A stretch of DNA of 64,000 nucleotides from Tepidaquicella sp964564635 (lineage in GTDB: Bacteria; Bacteroidota; Ignavibacteria; Tepidaquicellales; Tepidaquicellaceae), in the NCBI GenBank assembly GCA_964564635.1, contig CAZMAR010000005.1, positions 10,848 through 74,847 on the forward strand, in the 5' to 3' direction. Position numbers and translations under genes: made by a program. The notes beneath the pieces are model-generated. The model was not told where the DNA came from, ran no database searches, and worked only from the letters and a program-made list of their open reading frames with translations. Each line of letters opens with the position of its first letter. Position 1 is the stretch's first letter. Below are positions 63,317 through 64,000 of this stretch, one piece after another.

Positions 63317-63807
63317 TACAGGTTGGCATAAAAATTGAAAAATTCAAAAAACTTATTTATACATACCCACCTATACTTTTTGGGGAATACTCTAATACAT
63401 CTTTTCGAATGAATTTAGTTTTCTGGTTGCAATTATTTTATCAATACGGAAAATACAATATTATTTTTATTATATATATTGTCTTTCAAACAGAAAAAGC
63501 CTTTTAAAATTTCGAATGTGTATTCAGTACAAAAAACAGTTTTTGGTATAGAATAATAATTTATCTTTAGTAAAATTAATAGAGTGTATTCATTAACTTA
63601 AAATATAGATTTCCAATCCAATCTTACTTGCTTATAAAACTCTACACTTAATAGAAGACAATCCTGATATTATGTAAGATATGTGAATAATTTATACAAA
63701 CACTATAAAAATTTTAAAATTGAATATAAATAACAGAATTATGACTTGACTAATTTTATATATATTAATAATTTGCCTTGGAAAAAAATCAAAAAGGAGT
63801 GTAAAAA
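63317..63807. other. 491-bp non-coding region before the last gene
   Basis: No ORF seen. Near its left edge TTGGCATAAAAATTGAA (63322-63338) resembles a sigma-54 promoter: the -24 GG and the spacing are right, but the -12 GC is GA. Near its right edge is the sigma-70-like promoter at 63746-63774. Confidence 0.4.
63746..63774 (+). promoter_or_regulatory. Sigma-70-like promoter for the 63808 gene
   Basis: TTGACT (63746-63751), a 17-bp spacer and TAATTT (63769-63774), followed by an AAGGAG site and the ATG at 63808. Confidence 0.55.
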
Positions 63808-64000
63808 ATGAAAAAGTTATTTTCATTTTTTTGTTTTTCTCTTCTTGTGGTTTTCTTTTCAATTAATCTTAATGGAGGACAGTTTCCAGATTTTCCAGCG
63901 GTTAACACATTCAGCAAGAGTGTGAGTAATCAACAGGTATCAGACTGGATAAACGCCAGCAGAGGTTTTGAACCAAACAATGGACAACTCACAAGCTTTG
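63808..64000 (+). CDS. Exported protein, 5' part only (possible SBBP/DUF7948-type T9SS cargo)
   Basis: 64 codons are visible before the window ends. The N-terminus is a signal peptide (MKKLFSFFCFSLLVVFFSIN, cleavage near LNG-GQ). The mature part contains RGFEPNNGQL, which resembles the F-x-x-N-x-G-Q start of large secreted repeat proteins of this phylum (SBBP-type), many of which end in a T9SS domain. This is suggestive only. Strong SD AAGGAG 10 bp upstream and a sigma-70-like promoter suggest good expression. Confidence 0.6.
   Translation, partial: MKKLFSFFCFSLLVVFFSINLNGGQFPDFPAVNTFSKSVSNQQVSDWINASRGFEPNNGQLTSF

Overview
This window looks like a chromosomal segment of an Ignavibacteria-type member of the Bacteroidota/Chlorobiota group. 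The evidence is very A+T-rich DNA, many A-rich leaders without a Shine-Dalgarno sequence, and at least five large secreted proteins that end in the type IX secretion (T9SS/Por) sorting domain (core NYPNPFNP...YDILGREV...SSGIYFYR). Other pointers are a bacillithiol deacetylase and lineage-typical families such as DUF3127 and a DUF4270-like lipoprotein. No phage, insertion sequence, CRISPR array or rRNA was seen. The species assignment is inference.

Layout. 1-7779: a PolB-type exonuclease (cut by the window edge) with bshB1, then DUF218, M29-like peptidase, HIT, leuS, an AEC transporter and DUF3127. 7791-10719: a compact nitrite-ammonification unit (Crp/Fnr regulator, FNR-type box, nrfH, nrfA). 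10888-23017: T9SS cargo proteins alternating with transporters (AbgT, MntH, MgtE) and an omega-amidase-like enzyme. 23407-23492: tRNA-Leu(UAA) with its own terminator. 23989-28417: four envelope genes (multi-TM stator-like protein, TM-anchored periplasmic protein, outer-membrane barrel, LysM protein) that may form a proton-driven GldL/GldM-like motor. 28487-41048: mostly minus-strand housekeeping genes (rsmB, dinG-like, polyprenyl synthase, tatC, glyA, rpiB, a DUF4270-like/FadL-like pair, a HAD phosphatase, glgA), with a SpoU methyltransferase on the plus strand. 41474-49053: a multiheme cytochrome/outer-membrane barrel operon with about 25 haem sites, followed by ccmC-D-E-F. 49174-53444: etfB-etfA-acyl-CoA dehydrogenase, a small ORF and a VOC protein. 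53627-58257: two divergent T9SS cargo genes. 58450-63316: two histidine kinases and a sigma-54 activator. 63808-end: the start of another exported protein.

How it fits together. NrfHA and the 41474-45442 cytochromes both need covalent haem attachment, which the adjacent Ccm genes would provide. That Ccm set is the CcmE-Cys (system I*) variant and lacks ccmA/ccmB here. The regulator at 7791 carries the E-x-x-S-R recognition helix of FNR, and a near-perfect FNR-type box lies between it and nrfH at class II spacing. The four-gene envelope module is the best candidate for an under-described system, and the abundance of T9SS cargo gives it a plausible job as a secretion motor. Several cargo genes have sigma-70-like promoters (TTGAxx, 17-bp spacer, TAxxxT) that can be read directly.
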